Below, piece after piece: positions 49,876 to 58,812 of a stretch of 64,000 nt of DNA. Made by a program: the position numbers and the translations under genes. The stretch covers positions 496,001 through 560,000 of the forward strand of contig NZ_RCVQ01000003.1 in assembly GCF_016107285.1 (NCBI RefSeq). The letters are read 5' to 3'. The notes beneath the pieces were generated by a model. It ran no database searches and had not been told where the DNA came from. It saw nothing but the letters and a program-made list of their open reading frames with translations. The first letter of the stretch is position 1; every line of letters starts with the position of its first letter. This stretch comes from Roseomonas sp. KE0001. GTDB taxonomy: Bacteria; Pseudomonadota; Alphaproteobacteria; Acetobacterales; Acetobacteraceae.

Positions 49876-51582
49876 CTATTCCAGCCCGTCGTAGAAGTCG
49901 TTGCCCTTGTCGTCCACGACGATGAAGGCCGGGAAGTCCTCCACCTCGATCTTCCAGATCGCCTCCATGCCGAGCTCCGGATATTCCAGCACCTCGACCT
50001 TGCGGATGCAGTCCTGCGCCAGCCGGGCGGCGGGACCGCCGACCGAGCCCAGGTAGAAGCCGCCATGCTCCTGGCAGGACCGGGTCACCGCCTTGGAGCG
50101 GTTGCCCTTGGCCAGCATCACCAGCGAGCCGCCGGCGGCCTGGAAGCCGGCGACATAGCTGTCCATGCGGCCGGCCGTGGTCGGGCCGAAGGAGCCGGTG
50201 GGCAGGCCCTGCGGCGTCTTGGCCGGGCCGGCGTAGTAGACGGGGTGGTCCTTGATGTACTGCGGCAGGCCTTCGCCACGGTCCAGCCGCTCCTGCAGCT
50301 TGGCATGGGCGATGTCGCGCGCCACCACGATGGTGCCGGTCAGCGAGACGCGGGTCTTGACCGGGTGGCGGCTCAGCTCGGCGCGGATCTCGTCCATCGG
50401 CCGGTTGAGGTCGATGCGGACCACTTCCCCGCCCAGGATCTCGTCGGTCGCCTCCGGCAGGAAGCGGGCCGGATCGTGCTCCAGCGCCTCCAGGAACACG
50501 CCCTCCGGCGTGATCTTGGCCTTGATCTGCCGGTCCGCCGAGCAGGAGACGCCGATGCCGATGGGCAGGGACGCGCCGTGGCGCGGCAGCCGGATGACGC
50601 GGACGTCGTGGCAGAAGTACTTGCCGCCGAACTGCGCGCCGATGCCGAGGTTCTGCGTCAGCTTGTGCACCTCCGCCTCGAGCTCGGGGTCGCGCAGGCC
50701 GTGGCCGGACCTGTCGCCCGTGGTCGGCAGCGCGTCGAGGTAGCGGGTGGAGGCGAGCTTGACGGTCTTCAGCGTCGTCTCGGCCGAGGTGCCGCCGATG
50801 ACGATGGCCAGGTGGTAGGGCGGGCAGGCCGAGGTGCCGAGCGTCTTGATCTTCTCCTCCAGGAAGGCCAGCAGCTTCGGCTTGTTCAGCACCGCGCGGG
50901 TCTGCTGGTAGAGGAAGGTCTTGTTGGCCGATCCGCCGCCCTTCAGCACGAACATCATGTGGAACTCGTCCGCATGGTGGTCACCGGGGGAGGCGTAGAT
51001 GTCGAACTGGACGGGGAGGTTGTTGCCGGTGTTCACCTCCTCGAACATCGAGAGCGGCGCCATCTGCGAGTAGCGCAGGTTGGTCTCGGTATAGGTGCGG
51101 TGCACGCCGTAGGAGAGCGCCTCCTCCTCGTCACCCTCGATCCAGACCCGCTGGCCCTTCTTGCCGAAGACGATCGCGGTGCCGGTGTCCTGGCACATCG
51201 GCAGCACGCCACCGGCCGCGATCGAGGCGTTCTTCAGCAGGTCGAGCGCCACGAAGCGGTCATTGGCGCTGGCCTCGGGATCCTTCAGGATCCGCGCCAG
51301 CTGCTCCAGGTGGCCGGGGCGGAGGAAGTGGCTGACTTCCCTGCAGGCGGTGAAGGCCAGTTCCTCCAGCGCCTGCGGGCTCACCTTCAGGACCTTGCGG
51401 CCCTCGACCTCGATGACCCGCACGCCCTCGATCGGCAGCTTGCGGTAGGCGGTCCTGTCCTCGCCCAGCGGCAGCATCGGGCTGTAGCGGAAGCTCTCCG
51501 GGCGCTGCGAGACCGGCATCCCGGCATCGGTGTCCTTGATCGGCGTGTCCGCGAGGGGGGCGGCGGGATCGGCAGGGGGCAT
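49876..51582 (-). CDS. Class I fumarate hydratase (Fe-S)
   Basis: 568 residues with the long two-domain class I architecture. Three Cys ligands of the [4Fe-4S] cluster are expected at C130 ([11 protein letters not shown]), C253 ([12 protein letters not shown]) and C347 ([10 protein letters not shown]). The C-terminal domain has [19 protein letters not shown] and the N-terminal [13 protein letters not shown]. It does the same fumarate-malate reaction as fumC but depends on iron and is oxygen-sensitive. The ATG at 51582 has GGAG upstream. It heads the operon with ridA and the VOC gene. Confidence 0.95.
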   Translation of the reverse strand: MPPADPAAPLADTPIKDTDAGMPVSQRPESFRYSPMLPLGEDRTAYRKLPIEGVRVIEVEGRKVLKVSPQALEELAFTACREVSHFLRPGHLEQLARILKDPEASANDRFVALDLLKNASIAAGGVLPMCQDTGTAIVFGKKGQRVWIEGDEEEALSYGVHRTYTETNLRYSQMAPLSMFEEVNTGNNLPVQFDIYASPGDHHADEFHMMFVLKGGGSANKTFLYQQTRAVLNKPKLLAFLEEKIKTLGTSACPPYHLAIVIGGTSAETTLKTVKLASTRYLDALPTTGDRSGHGLRDPELEAEVHKLTQNLGIGAQFGGKYFCHDVRVIRLPRHGASLPIGIGVSCSADRQIKAKITPEGVFLEALEHDPARFLPEATDEILGGEVVRIDLNRPMDEIRAELSRHPVKTRVSLTGTIVVARDIAHAKLQERLDRGEGLPQYIKDHPVYYAGPAKTPQGLPTGSFGPTTAGRMDSYVAGFQAAGGSLVMLAKGNRSKAVTRSCQEHGGFYLGSVGGPAARLAQDCIRKVEVLEYPELGMEAIWKIEVEDFPAFIVVDDKGNDFYDGLE

Positions 51583-51825
51583 GACGGCGCTCCGGCAGGA
51601 GGGCGGGGGGGAGACCGGTGGGCCGGGCAGGGTCCCGGGCGCCACCGGCGGGTGGTGGACTCCGGGCTGGAGGTAGCGCAGCCGGGCGGGCAAGCCAACA
51701 GGCGAGCCCCCGGGCCGCGGCCCGGACCGCGCGGCGGAGGGGCGGGAGGGCGCGGCTTCGCTGGACAGGCGGCACGGCGCATGGCTGCATGGACGTCCCC
51801 GGCCCGCCCGAGCGAGAGACGACCG
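51583..51825. other. GC-rich divergent intergenic region
   Basis: 243 bases between the class I fumarase and the HerA-like gene. It is extremely G+C-rich with palindromes such as GGGCCGCGGCCC around 51713-51724. No convincing promoter, RNA gene or small open frame was found. It must contain two divergent promoters, but I cannot locate them. Confidence 0.4.
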
Positions 51826-53508
51826 ATGGACCAAGCGATTCTCCTGGGCGCCAGCGACACGCCGCAATGGCTGCACCTGGCGCTCGCCAACCGGCACGGG
51901 CTGGTGGCCGGCGCCACCGGAACCGGCAAGACCATCACGCTCCAGGTCATGGCCGAGGCCTTCTCGCGCGCCGGCGTCCCGGTCTTCTGCGCCGACATCA
52001 AGGGCGACCTCTCGGGCATCAGCCAGCCCGGCCGGCCGAACCCCAAGGTGGAGCAGCGGGCGGCGGCGACCGGCGTCGCCGACTTCGCCTATGAGGGCGC
52101 GCCCGTCGTCTTCTGGGACGTCTTCGGCCGCCAGGGCCACCCGATCCGCGCCACGGTGGCGGAGATGGGGCCGCTCCTGCTCGCCCGCCTGCTGGAGCTG
52201 AACGACACCCAGGAGGGCGTGCTCAACATCGCCTTCGCCCTGGCCGACGATGACGGCCTGCTGCTGCTCGACTTCAAGGATCTGCGCGCCATCCTGGGCC
52301 ATGTGGCGGAGCGCGCCGCGGAGCTTTCCGCCGAGTACGGCAATGTCAGCAAGGCGACCATCGGCACCATCCAGCGCCGCCTGCTGGTGCTGGAGCAGCA
52401 GGGCGCCGAGCATTTCTTCGGCGAGCCGGCCCTGGCGCTGACCGACCTGATGCTGCTGGCCCCGGACGGGCGCGGCGCGGTCAACGTGCTGGCGGCGGAC
52501 GAGCTGGTGCAGCGGCCGCGCCTCTACGCCACCTTCCTGCTCTGGCTGCTCTCCGAGCTGTTCGAGGAGCTGCCGGAGGTGGGCGACCTGGAGAAGCCAA
52601 AGCTGGTCTTCTTCTTCGACGAGGCGCACCTGCTGTTCAAGGACGCGCCCCGGGCGCTTCTGGAGAAGGTGGAGCAGGTGGTGCGGCTGATCCGCTCCAA
52701 GGGCGTCGGCGTCTATTTCGTCACGCAGAACCCGCTCGACGTGCCGCAGGGCGTGCTGGGCCAGCTCGGCAACCGGGTGCAGCACGCGCTGCGCGCCTTC
52801 ACGCCGGCCGACCAGAAGGCGGTGCGCGCCGCCGCCCAGACCTTCCGCGCCAATCCCGGATTCGACACCGAGGCGGCGATCACCGAGCTCGGCGTCGGCG
52901 AGGCGCTGCTCTCCACCCTGCAGCCGGGCGGCGCGCCCGGGCCGGTGCAGCGGACGAGGATCCGCCCGCCGCAGTCCCGCATGGGCACCATCACGCCGGA
53001 GGAGCGGCAGGCCCTGATCGGGCACAGCCCGCTGGGCGGCAAGTACGACACGCCGGTGGACCGCGCCTCGGCCTATGAGCTGCTGCAGCAGCGGGCCGCC
53101 ACCGTGCCGGAGGAGGCCGGGCCGCACGCCTCTCCCTGGGGCGGGCCGGCGCCGGTGCGGGGCGGCAGCGCCTGGGGCAATGGTCAGGCAGGCGGCGCGG
53201 CGGAGGCGGGCGGGGAGGGCCAGGCCGGCGGCTGGAGCCCGGAGGCCTGGGGCCGTGGCGCCGGCACGCCGGCCCCGGGGCCCGCGCCGCGCCCTTCCGG
53301 CCGGCGGGCGCCGGCCCAAGCCGCGCCGCCGCAGGGCGCCGGCGGCGGGTTGTTGCAGGACATCCTCTTCGGCAGCGGCGGCGGGCGGCGCGACAGCCCG
53401 GTCGGCGCCCTGGCCAAGTCGGTGGCGCGCAGTGTGGGATCCCAGGTCGGCGGCCAGATCGGACGTGCCCTGGTACGCGGCATCCTGGGATCGATCAGCA
53501 AGCGCTGA
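51826..53508 (+). CDS. HerA/FtsK-like ATPase, DUF853 (helicase HerA-like C-terminal)
   Basis: 560 residues. Walker [19 protein letters not shown] near residue 30, ADIKGDLSG, Walker [17 protein letters not shown] and [22 protein letters not shown], an Arg-finger region [15 protein letters not shown]. This is the common DUF853 family of HerA-like ATPases, without a NurA-type nuclease gene nearby. After residue ~420 the protein is Gly/Ala/Pro-rich and ends with [19 protein letters not shown], a predicted amphipathic or Gly-zipper tail. Its biological role is not established. Confidence 0.88.
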   Translation: MDQAILLGASDTPQWLHLALANRHGLVAGATGTGKTITLQVMAEAFSRAGVPVFCADIKGDLSGISQPGRPNPKVEQRAAATGVADFAYEGAPVVFWDVFGRQGHPIRATVAEMGPLLLARLLELNDTQEGVLNIAFALADDDGLLLLDFKDLRAILGHVAERAAELSAEYGNVSKATIGTIQRRLLVLEQQGAEHFFGEPALALTDLMLLAPDGRGAVNVLAADELVQRPRLYATFLLWLLSELFEELPEVGDLEKPKLVFFFDEAHLLFKDAPRALLEKVEQVVRLIRSKGVGVYFVTQNPLDVPQGVLGQLGNRVQHALRAFTPADQKAVRAAAQTFRANPGFDTEAAITELGVGEALLSTLQPGGAPGPVQRTRIRPPQSRMGTITPEERQALIGHSPLGGKYDTPVDRASAYELLQQRAATVPEEAGPHASPWGGPAPVRGGSAWGNGQAGGAAEAGGEGQAGGWSPEAWGRGAGTPAPGPAPRPSGRRAPAQAAPPQGAGGGLLQDILFGSGGGRRDSPVGALAKSVARSVGSQVGGQIGRALVRGILGSISKR

Positions 53509-53533
53509 GGCCCGCCGCCGTCGCGGGCGGGCC
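53509..53533 (+). terminator. Hairpin after the HerA-like gene
   Basis: GGCCCGCC (53509-53516) pairs with GGCGGGCC (53526-53533) directly after the stop codon and is followed by TTCC. It lies between converging genes. Confidence 0.6.
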
Positions 53534-53542
53534 TTCCGGCGC

Positions 53543-54082
53543 TCAGGCGCCGTCGCGTCCCGGGCGGCGGCGGAAGGCGTCCAGGCTGACCACCTGGGCG
53601 GGACTCTCGGCCTCCTCGGCCGGGGCGGCGGCGGGCAGCTCCTCGGCCTGCTCGGCCATGGGGGCGGGCTGCGCCGCCTGCGCCGGCTCCCGCGCGCTGG
53701 ACTCCGCCGAGGGGAAGCGAAGCCCGACCCGGACATGGGGATCCCAGAAGGCGGTGAGCGCCGCGATCGGGATGACCAGCGTGGCCGGCACACCGCCGAA
53801 GGACAGGCCGGCGGTGACGAAGCCCTGGCTCCGGTCCACCTTCAGGTCCCAGAACTGGTGCTGGAGGACGATGGTCATCTCCTCCGGATAGCGGGCCTTG
53901 AGATGCGCGGGGATGGAGACACCGGGAAGATCGGTGCGGAAGGTCAGGTAGAAGTGATGCTCGCCGGGTAGGCCGTGCTCGCTCGCATGGTCGAGCGCGC
54001 GCAGCGCGACCTCGCGCATCGCGTCCTCGGTCCAGCTGTCATAGGGGAGCAGACTCTCGGTCTGCCTCGTCTCTTCGGTCAT
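53543..54082 (-). CDS. sspB: ClpXP protease specificity-enhancing factor SspB (alpha type)
   Basis: 179 residues. SspB fold: [89 protein letters not shown] flexible Ala/Glu/Pro linker leads to [12 protein letters not shown], the C-terminal ClpX-binding peptide. SspB delivers ssrA-tagged polypeptides to ClpXP. Its gene directly follows the tmRNA gene on the same strand, whose tag it should bind. Confidence 0.92.
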   Translation of the reverse strand: MTEETRQTESLLPYDSWTEDAMREVALRALDHASEHGLPGEHHFYLTFRTDLPGVSIPAHLKARYPEEMTIVLQHQFWDLKVDRSQGFVTAGLSFGGVPATLVIPIAALTAFWDPHVRVGLRFPSAESSAREPAQAAQPAPMAEQAEELPAAAPAEEAESPAQVVSLDAFRRRPGRDGA

Positions 54083-54129
54083 CGGTCATATCCCGGCAGA
54101 CGCTTCAAGGTAGACCCCCATACCGGAAG

Positions 54130-54478
54130 TCTCGGGCGGCCGGGAAGTGGGCCCCCGGCAAGAATCGCCTGACAGGAATCGAGAGGACCCGGGCGGGGTT
54201 GCCTCGTCTGCGCGGAAGTGGGGGGATTCTGTTGCCCGGTTCCCCCCGGACCGCGCTTACCTATGGTTAGGCAGCGAGCGCCATGGTCTCGCGACCATTA
54301 TCGTTGGCACTTGTGATATAGCCCGATAACGGCGGTACAATGCCGGGCAAAAGACATGGCTTTACCACGCGCGTCGAGCCTGTTTCGCCCCCCTATGGTG
54401 GAGGCGCCGGGCACTGCCCCCGGGTCCGCAACGCTTATTCCACATGCCGTTTATCGCCATAGCCACCCGAAGGTGAGC
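54130..54478 (-). ncRNA. ssrA: tmRNA, circularly permuted two-piece form
   Basis: The acceptor piece comes first: T-arm CCGGG-GGCAGTG-CCCGG (54423-54407) and CGCCTCC-ACCA ending at 54396. Only three bases (TAG) follow before the coding piece starts GGGGGCGAAACAGGCTCGAC at 54392. CGCCTCC pairs with GGGGGCG and includes the G3-U70 pair that marks alanine charging. The reading frame 54308-54267 encodes ANDNGRETMALAA then TAA. GGGGGGA and TCCCCCC further on form a pseudoknot stem. It rescues stalled ribosomes. The outer ends are approximate; the 5' end is set from a TATATG at 54490-54485. Confidence 0.93.
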
Positions 54479-54484
54479 AAAGCG

Positions 54485-54490
54485 CATATA
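54485..54490 (-). promoter_or_regulatory. Putative -10 box of the tmRNA gene
   Basis: TATATG on the minus strand, about seven bases before the hairpin-bearing 5' leader (CACC-TTCG-GGTG). The matching -35 (TCGCAA at 54513-54508, spacing 17) is weak. Confidence 0.4.
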
Positions 54491-54642
54491 GGACATTCCT
54501 CTGCCGATTGCGAGAGGGGTGGCGCCTCCGCCGGTGCCCTGTTCCCGGGCATGCTCTGTTCCCTTGGGGCGCCCGACGGGCTATGGGCAGGCGCCGGGCC
54601 GGTCCGCCGGCCCGCCACACCCTGGCTCAGCAAGGCGGTTCC

Positions 54643-55581
54643 ATGGCGCTCACCCCATCCCAGCTTCAGGACCTCGCCGAGGCCAAGGCCTTCCGCGCCG
54701 AGACCCGCCGCCCCACCGTGCCGGCGCTGGAGGCCATGCTCTTCGAGCCCGTGCCGGTGCTCGACCACGGCTTCGTCCGCGTCATCGACTACATGGGCGA
54801 CGACGCGGCGGTGGTGCAGGCGGCGCGCGTCTCCTACGGGCGCGGGACGCGGGCGGCGAATGAGGACCGGGGGCTGATCCGCTACCTGATGCGGCACCGC
54901 CACTCGACCCCCTTCGAGATGTGCGAGATCAAGTATCACGTGAAGCTGCCGATCTTCATCGCGCGGCAGTGGATCCGCCATCGCACCGCCAATGTGAACG
55001 AGTATTCGGCGCGCTACTCGATCCTGGACCGGGAGTTCTACCTGCCGGCGCCGGAGCAGCTCGCCGCGCAGTCGGCCAGCAACCGCCAGGGCCGCGGCAC
55101 GGTGCTGCAGGGCGCCGAGGCCGAGCATGTGCTGCGCCTGCTGCGGCAGGACGCCATGACGACCTACGATCACTATGCCGAGATGCTGAACGAGGACGAG
55201 GCCGGTCAGCCGGCCGACCCCGCCCGCCAGGGGCTGGCGCGCGAGCTGGCGCGGATGAACCTGACGCTCAACACCTATACCCAGTGGTACTGGAAGACGG
55301 ACCTGCACAACCTGCTGCATTTCCTGAGCCTGCGCGCCGATGCCCATGCCCAGTACGAGATCCGGGCCTATGCCGAGGCGATGATGCGCTCGCTGGAGGC
55401 CTGGGTGCCGGCGGTGGCCGAGGCCTTCCGCGACTACCGGCTCGGCGCGGTGACGCTGTCGGCGCAGATGCTGGCGGTGGTGCGGCGACTGCTGGCGGGC
55501 GAGGCGGTGGAGCAGGGCGGCAGCGGGCTCTCGAAGCGGGAATGGCGGGAGCTGATGGAGCAACTGGGCCGTCCCGCCTGA
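54643..55581 (+). CDS. thyX: Flavin-dependent thymidylate synthase
   Basis: 312 residues. ThyX signature RHRxxSxxE is seen as RHRHSTPFE near residue 90, with [22 protein letters not shown] and the C-terminal [21 protein letters not shown]. It methylates dUMP using FAD, NADPH and methylene-THF. It shares that folate substrate with MetF. The ATG at 54643 gives [15 protein letters not shown]; an in-frame open region upstream runs antisense to the tmRNA promoter and is unlikely to be coding. Confidence 0.96.
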   Translation: MALTPSQLQDLAEAKAFRAETRRPTVPALEAMLFEPVPVLDHGFVRVIDYMGDDAAVVQAARVSYGRGTRAANEDRGLIRYLMRHRHSTPFEMCEIKYHVKLPIFIARQWIRHRTANVNEYSARYSILDREFYLPAPEQLAAQSASNRQGRGTVLQGAEAEHVLRLLRQDAMTTYDHYAEMLNEDEAGQPADPARQGLARELARMNLTLNTYTQWYWKTDLHNLLHFLSLRADAHAQYEIRAYAEAMMRSLEAWVPAVAEAFRDYRLGAVTLSAQMLAVVRRLLAGEAVEQGGSGLSKREWRELMEQLGRPA

Positions 55582-55590
55582 TCCGCCGCC

Positions 55591-55935
55591 ATGGCACCCG
55601 CCCCGCGCAACGGCACCGGTGGTGCCTCCACGCCGCGCCGCGTCCCGGGCCGCCCCTCTGGCCGCCCCCGGACGGCGCCGGCCCGGCGCGGGGCGCGCCG
55701 CCTGCGGGCGCCCTTCGCCGCCCTCTCCGGCTTCCTGCGCGATTTTCCCTGGCGCCGCTGGATGGCCGTGCTCATCTGCGTGGGCGTGCTGCTGATCGGC
55801 GTGCCGCTGGCGCATGCCCTGGTGGGCGATCTCGGGGCCCTGCTGCTGCTGACCGGGCTGGGGGGCTTCGCTCTCGGCCGGGCCACCGCGCGGCGGCCGT
55901 CGCCCCCGGCCCGCAAGCCGCGCGGCCGTGCCTGA
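55591..55935 (+). CDS. Small membrane protein, uncharacterised
   Basis: 114 residues: a basic Arg/Pro-rich N-terminus (1-45), two hydrophobic helices (WMAVLICVGVLLIGVPLAHAL and LGALLLLTGLGGFALG) and a basic C-terminus. No family is recognised. It follows thyX by nine bases and may be cotranscribed with it. Confidence 0.55.
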   Translation: MAPAPRNGTGGASTPRRVPGRPSGRPRTAPARRGARRLRAPFAALSGFLRDFPWRRWMAVLICVGVLLIGVPLAHALVGDLGALLLLTGLGGFALGRATARRPSPPARKPRGRA

Positions 55936-55962
55936 CGCCGCTTTGACGAGAAGGAGAACCCG

Positions 55963-56208
55963 ATGGGTTGGGTGGTGCTCTTGCTGCTGCTGATCGGCTT
56001 CCCGCTGATGCTGGTCTTCGCCGCGCTGTCGCTCAGCCTCTGGCTGGTCTGGGCGGTGCTGGGCCTGGTCTGGGCGGTGCTGACCTTCCTCTTCCACGAT
56101 CCGGCCACGGCGCTGCTGATCGTGGCGGCGCTGTTCATCGGCTACCGCTACGGCCGCCGGCGGCAGGATGGGGTCCCCCGGGACGGGAGACTGCCGCGCG
56201 GCCACTGA
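55963..56208 (+). CDS. Small two-helix membrane protein, uncharacterised
   Basis: 81 residues with two long hydrophobic stretches (VVLLLLLIGFPLMLVFAALS and the Trp/Val-rich segment to FLFHDP) and a third helix (ALLIVAALFIGY) followed by a basic tail. AAGGAGA lies seven bases before the ATG, a strong ribosome binding site that supports it being real. Function unknown. Confidence 0.6.
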   Translation: MGWVVLLLLLIGFPLMLVFAALSLSLWLVWAVLGLVWAVLTFLFHDPATALLIVAALFIGYRYGRRRQDGVPRDGRLPRGH

Positions 56209-56225
56209 GCCGCGCGGCGCCGCCG

Positions 56226-57428
56226 TCACTCCACGATGATGCGCGGCCCGGCGGGCGCGGCGGTCAGCTTGGCCGACAGCCGCCGGGCGATGGCGCGGTA
56301 GCTCTCCGCCTCGTGGCTCTCGGGGCGCGCCATGACGATGGGCGTGCCGGCATCGGCGAGCTGGCGGATCTCCAGCTTGAGCGGCAGCTCGCCGAGGAAC
56401 TCGACGCCCATCCGCTCCGCCTCCGCCCGCGCCCCGCCATGGCCGAAGAGATCGGCGCGGTGGCCGCATTGCGGGCAGCAGTAGTAGGACATGTTCTCGA
56501 TCAGCCCGAGCACCGGCACGTTCACCTTCTGGAACATGCGGACGCCGCGGCGGGCATCGATCAGCGCCACGTCCTGCGGCGTCGAGACGATCACGGCGCC
56601 GGCCAGCGGCACGCGCTGGCTCATGGTGAGCTGGGCGTCGCCGGTGCCGGGCGGCATGTCCACCACCAGCACGTCGAGCGGCCCCCAGTCCACCTGGCCC
56701 AGCATCTGCTCCAGCGCGCCCATCACCATCGGGCCACGCCAGATCATCGCCGTCTCCGGCTCGACCAGCAGGCCGATCGACATGGCCCGGAGCCCCCAGC
56801 GCTCCACCGGCTCCAGCCGGCCGGCCGCGGCGCGGGGCCTCTCCCGCAGGCCCAGCATCTGCGGCAGGGAGGGGCCGTAGATATCGGCGTCCAGCAGGCC
56901 GACCCGCTTGCCGTCGGCGGCCAGGGCGACGGCCAGGTTAACCGCCGTCGTGGACTTGCCGACGCCGCCCTTGCCCGAGGCGATGGCGACGATGGCGCGG
57001 ACATCCGGCAACAGCATCTGCCCCTGTCCGGGGGGCGGGCGGCTGGAGCGCGCCGGGCCGGCGGGGGCGGCCGCCGGGCGCGGCGGAACGCCCTGGCCTG
57101 CCTCCTGGCCCCCCTCCCGACCGCGGCCCGGCGTCGGCGCGTCGCGATGCGCGGTCAGCACGCAGGTGGCCGAAAGGACGCCGGGCACCGCCGCGGCGAC
57201 CCGCTCGGCGGCGGCGCGGAGAGGCTCCATCTGCCGCGCCCGCTCCCGCGGCACCGTCAGCGTGAACTGCACCATCCCGTCCCGCGCCGAGAGGCCCTGC
57301 AGCATGCCCGAGGCCACCACGTCCTGCCCCGTCTCCGGATCGTGCACCACGCGGAGCGCCGCCCGTACCGCCCGCGCCAGGGGAGGTTCCGAAGGATCTG
57401 CCGCGGGAGTCGCGACGGCGTCAGGCAT
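56226..57428 (-). CDS. apbC: Mrp/NBP35-family Fe-S cluster carrier ATPase
   Basis: 400 residues: N-terminal DUF59/MIP18 domain (VVHDPETGQDVVASGML), Pro/Ala linker, then the P-loop AIASGKGGVGKSTTAVNLA, LLDADIYGPSLPQMLG, LVVDMPPGTGDAQLT and the cluster-binding CPQC in YYCCPQCGHRADLFG. It carries and transfers Fe-S clusters to target enzymes. It is divergent from hflK, as in many alphaproteobacteria. Confidence 0.94.
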   Translation of the reverse strand: MPDAVATPAADPSEPPLARAVRAALRVVHDPETGQDVVASGMLQGLSARDGMVQFTLTVPRERARQMEPLRAAAERVAAAVPGVLSATCVLTAHRDAPTPGRGREGGQEAGQGVPPRPAAAPAGPARSSRPPPGQGQMLLPDVRAIVAIASGKGGVGKSTTAVNLAVALAADGKRVGLLDADIYGPSLPQMLGLRERPRAAAGRLEPVERWGLRAMSIGLLVEPETAMIWRGPMVMGALEQMLGQVDWGPLDVLVVDMPPGTGDAQLTMSQRVPLAGAVIVSTPQDVALIDARRGVRMFQKVNVPVLGLIENMSYYCCPQCGHRADLFGHGGARAEAERMGVEFLGELPLKLEIRQLADAGTPIVMARPESHEAESYRAIARRLSAKLTAAPAGPRIIVE

Positions 57429-57430
57429 TG

Positions 57431-57459
57431 CTTGAAAACCCCTCTTCTGCGGACAATAT
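57431..57459 (+). promoter_or_regulatory. Putative sigma-32-like promoter upstream of hflK
   Basis: CTTGAAA (57431-57437) matches the heat-shock -35 consensus; after 14 bases GACAATAT (57452-57459) is a partial match to the -10 (CCCCATNT). It would give a leader of about 140 bases before hflK. Confidence 0.3.
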
Positions 57460-57606
57460 CGGCCCGGCCCTCGCCATTACGTGATGTTCATGCATTGCGC
57501 CATGGCCCGGACAGGGCGACATATGGGCCGGCCCTGTCGCGCATGCATCCGCCGTGCGCAAGTACCGGGCGCCAGGACACGGATGCTGAGGGAGTAGAGC
57601 CAGTTT

Positions 57607-58812
57607 ATGCCATGGAACAGTAGCGGCGGATCCGGCCAGGGCGGCAGTCCCTGGGGCAATCCTCGCCCCGGCGGTCCCTGGGGTCAGCCGCCCCAGGGCG
57701 GTGGCTCCGGTGGCCGGGGCCCTGGCGGCGGGCCCGATCTGGACGAGGCCATCCGCCAGGCGCAGGAGGCGCTGCGCCGCATTCTGCCGCGCGGCGGCCG
57801 TGGCAGCGGCAAGTGGATCGGGATCGGCCTGGCCGCGCTGCTGGCGGTCTGGGCGGCGAGCGGGCTCTACCGGGTGCAGCCGGACGAACAGGGCGTGGTC
57901 ATGCGCTTCGGCGCTTTCAACCGCACCACCGCTCCGGGCCTGAACTACCGCATCCCCTGGCCCGTCGAGAGCGTCACCACGCCGCGCGTGACCCGCATCA
58001 ACCGCATCGACGTCGGCTTCCGCGCCGCCAACGACTCGCCCCTGACCCGTCCCGTCTCCGCCCGCGACGTGCTGGAGGAGAGCCTGATGCTGACCGGTGA
58101 CGAGAACATCATCGACATCGACTTCGCGGTGTTCTGGCGCATCCGCGATGCGGGGGAATACCTCTTCAACACCCGCAACCCCGACCAGACGGTCAAGCTG
58201 GCGGCGGAGAGCGTGATGCGCGAGGTTGTCGGCCGCACCCCGATCCAGCCCGCCCTGACCGAGGCGCGGGCGCAGATCGAGCAGGCGGTCCGCACCGGCA
58301 CGCAGTTCATCCTGGACCAGTACGGCTCCGGCATCGAGCTGACGCAGATCCAGCTCCTCAAGGTCGAGCCGCCGTCCGAGGTCATCGACACCTTCCGCGA
58401 CGTGCAGCGCGCCAATGCCGACCGCGAGCGGATGCGCAACGAGGCCGAGGCCTACCGCAACGACATCATCCCCCGCGCCCGCGGCGAGGGGCAGCGCATG
58501 ATCCAGGAGGCCGAGGGCTACCGGGAGAGCCAGGTGGCCCGGGCGCGCGGTGAGGCGGCGCGCTTCGTCAGCGTGCTGAGCGCCTATCAGACCGCCAAGG
58601 ATGTCACCATCCGCCGGCTGTACCTGGAGACCATGGAGGAGATCCTGCGCCGCAATCCGACGCTGGTGGTGGATGACCGCCTGCAGGGCGTGGTGCCCTA
58701 CCTGCCGCTGGACGGCTCGACCCCGGCCGCGCCGCGCCAGCAGCAGACGCCGCCCGCTCCGCCCTCGGCGCTCAGCGTGCCGCAGGCCCGCCCGCAGGGA
58801 GGCGCCCGATGA
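57607..58812 (+). CDS. hflK: Membrane protease modulator HflK
   Basis: 401 residues: Gly/Pro-rich cytoplasmic N-terminus (1-68), one membrane helix (WIGIGLAALLAVWAASGLY, 70-88), then the SPFH/band-7 domain (VRMF-type EQGVVMRFGAFNRTTAPGLN, SLMLTGDENIIDIDFAVFWR), coiled coil with ANADRERMRNEAEAYRNDI and a Pro-rich C-terminus. With HflC it forms a large cage around FtsH and controls its proteolysis. The ATG follows GGGAG. It overlaps hflC by four bases. Confidence 0.95.
   Translation: MPWNSSGGSGQGGSPWGNPRPGGPWGQPPQGGGSGGRGPGGGPDLDEAIRQAQEALRRILPRGGRGSGKWIGIGLAALLAVWAASGLYRVQPDEQGVVMRFGAFNRTTAPGLNYRIPWPVESVTTPRVTRINRIDVGFRAANDSPLTRPVSARDVLEESLMLTGDENIIDIDFAVFWRIRDAGEYLFNTRNPDQTVKLAAESVMREVVGRTPIQPALTEARAQIEQAVRTGTQFILDQYGSGIELTQIQLLKVEPPSEVIDTFRDVQRANADRERMRNEAEAYRNDIIPRARGEGQRMIQEAEGYRESQVARARGEAARFVSVLSAYQTAKDVTIRRLYLETMEEILRRNPTLVVDDRLQGVVPYLPLDGSTPAAPRQQQTPPAPPSALSVPQARPQGGAR

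Noticed and set aside
51665-51725. tRNA-like segment (GGAGGTAGCGCAGCCGG) between the class I fumarase and the HerA-like gene
   Set aside because: No acceptor stem, anticodon arm or T-loop consensus can be laid out; it is just GC-rich.
49825-51825. Open frame on the plus strand running into the HerA-like gene
   Set aside because: The first 667 codons are antisense to the class I fumarase. The real gene starts at ATG 51826, where the P-loop protein begins.
51826-53508. HerA-like ATPase as part of a defence system (HerA-NurA, HerA-SIR2)
   Set aside because: No nuclease, SIR2 or other effector gene is adjacent. The neighbours are housekeeping genes and the family (DUF853) is core in alphaproteobacteria.
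57500-57545. Inverted repeat ACAGGGC/GCCCTGT upstream of hflK as a small RNA or terminator
   Set aside because: A seven-base stem with a 13-base loop and no U-tract; not convincing.
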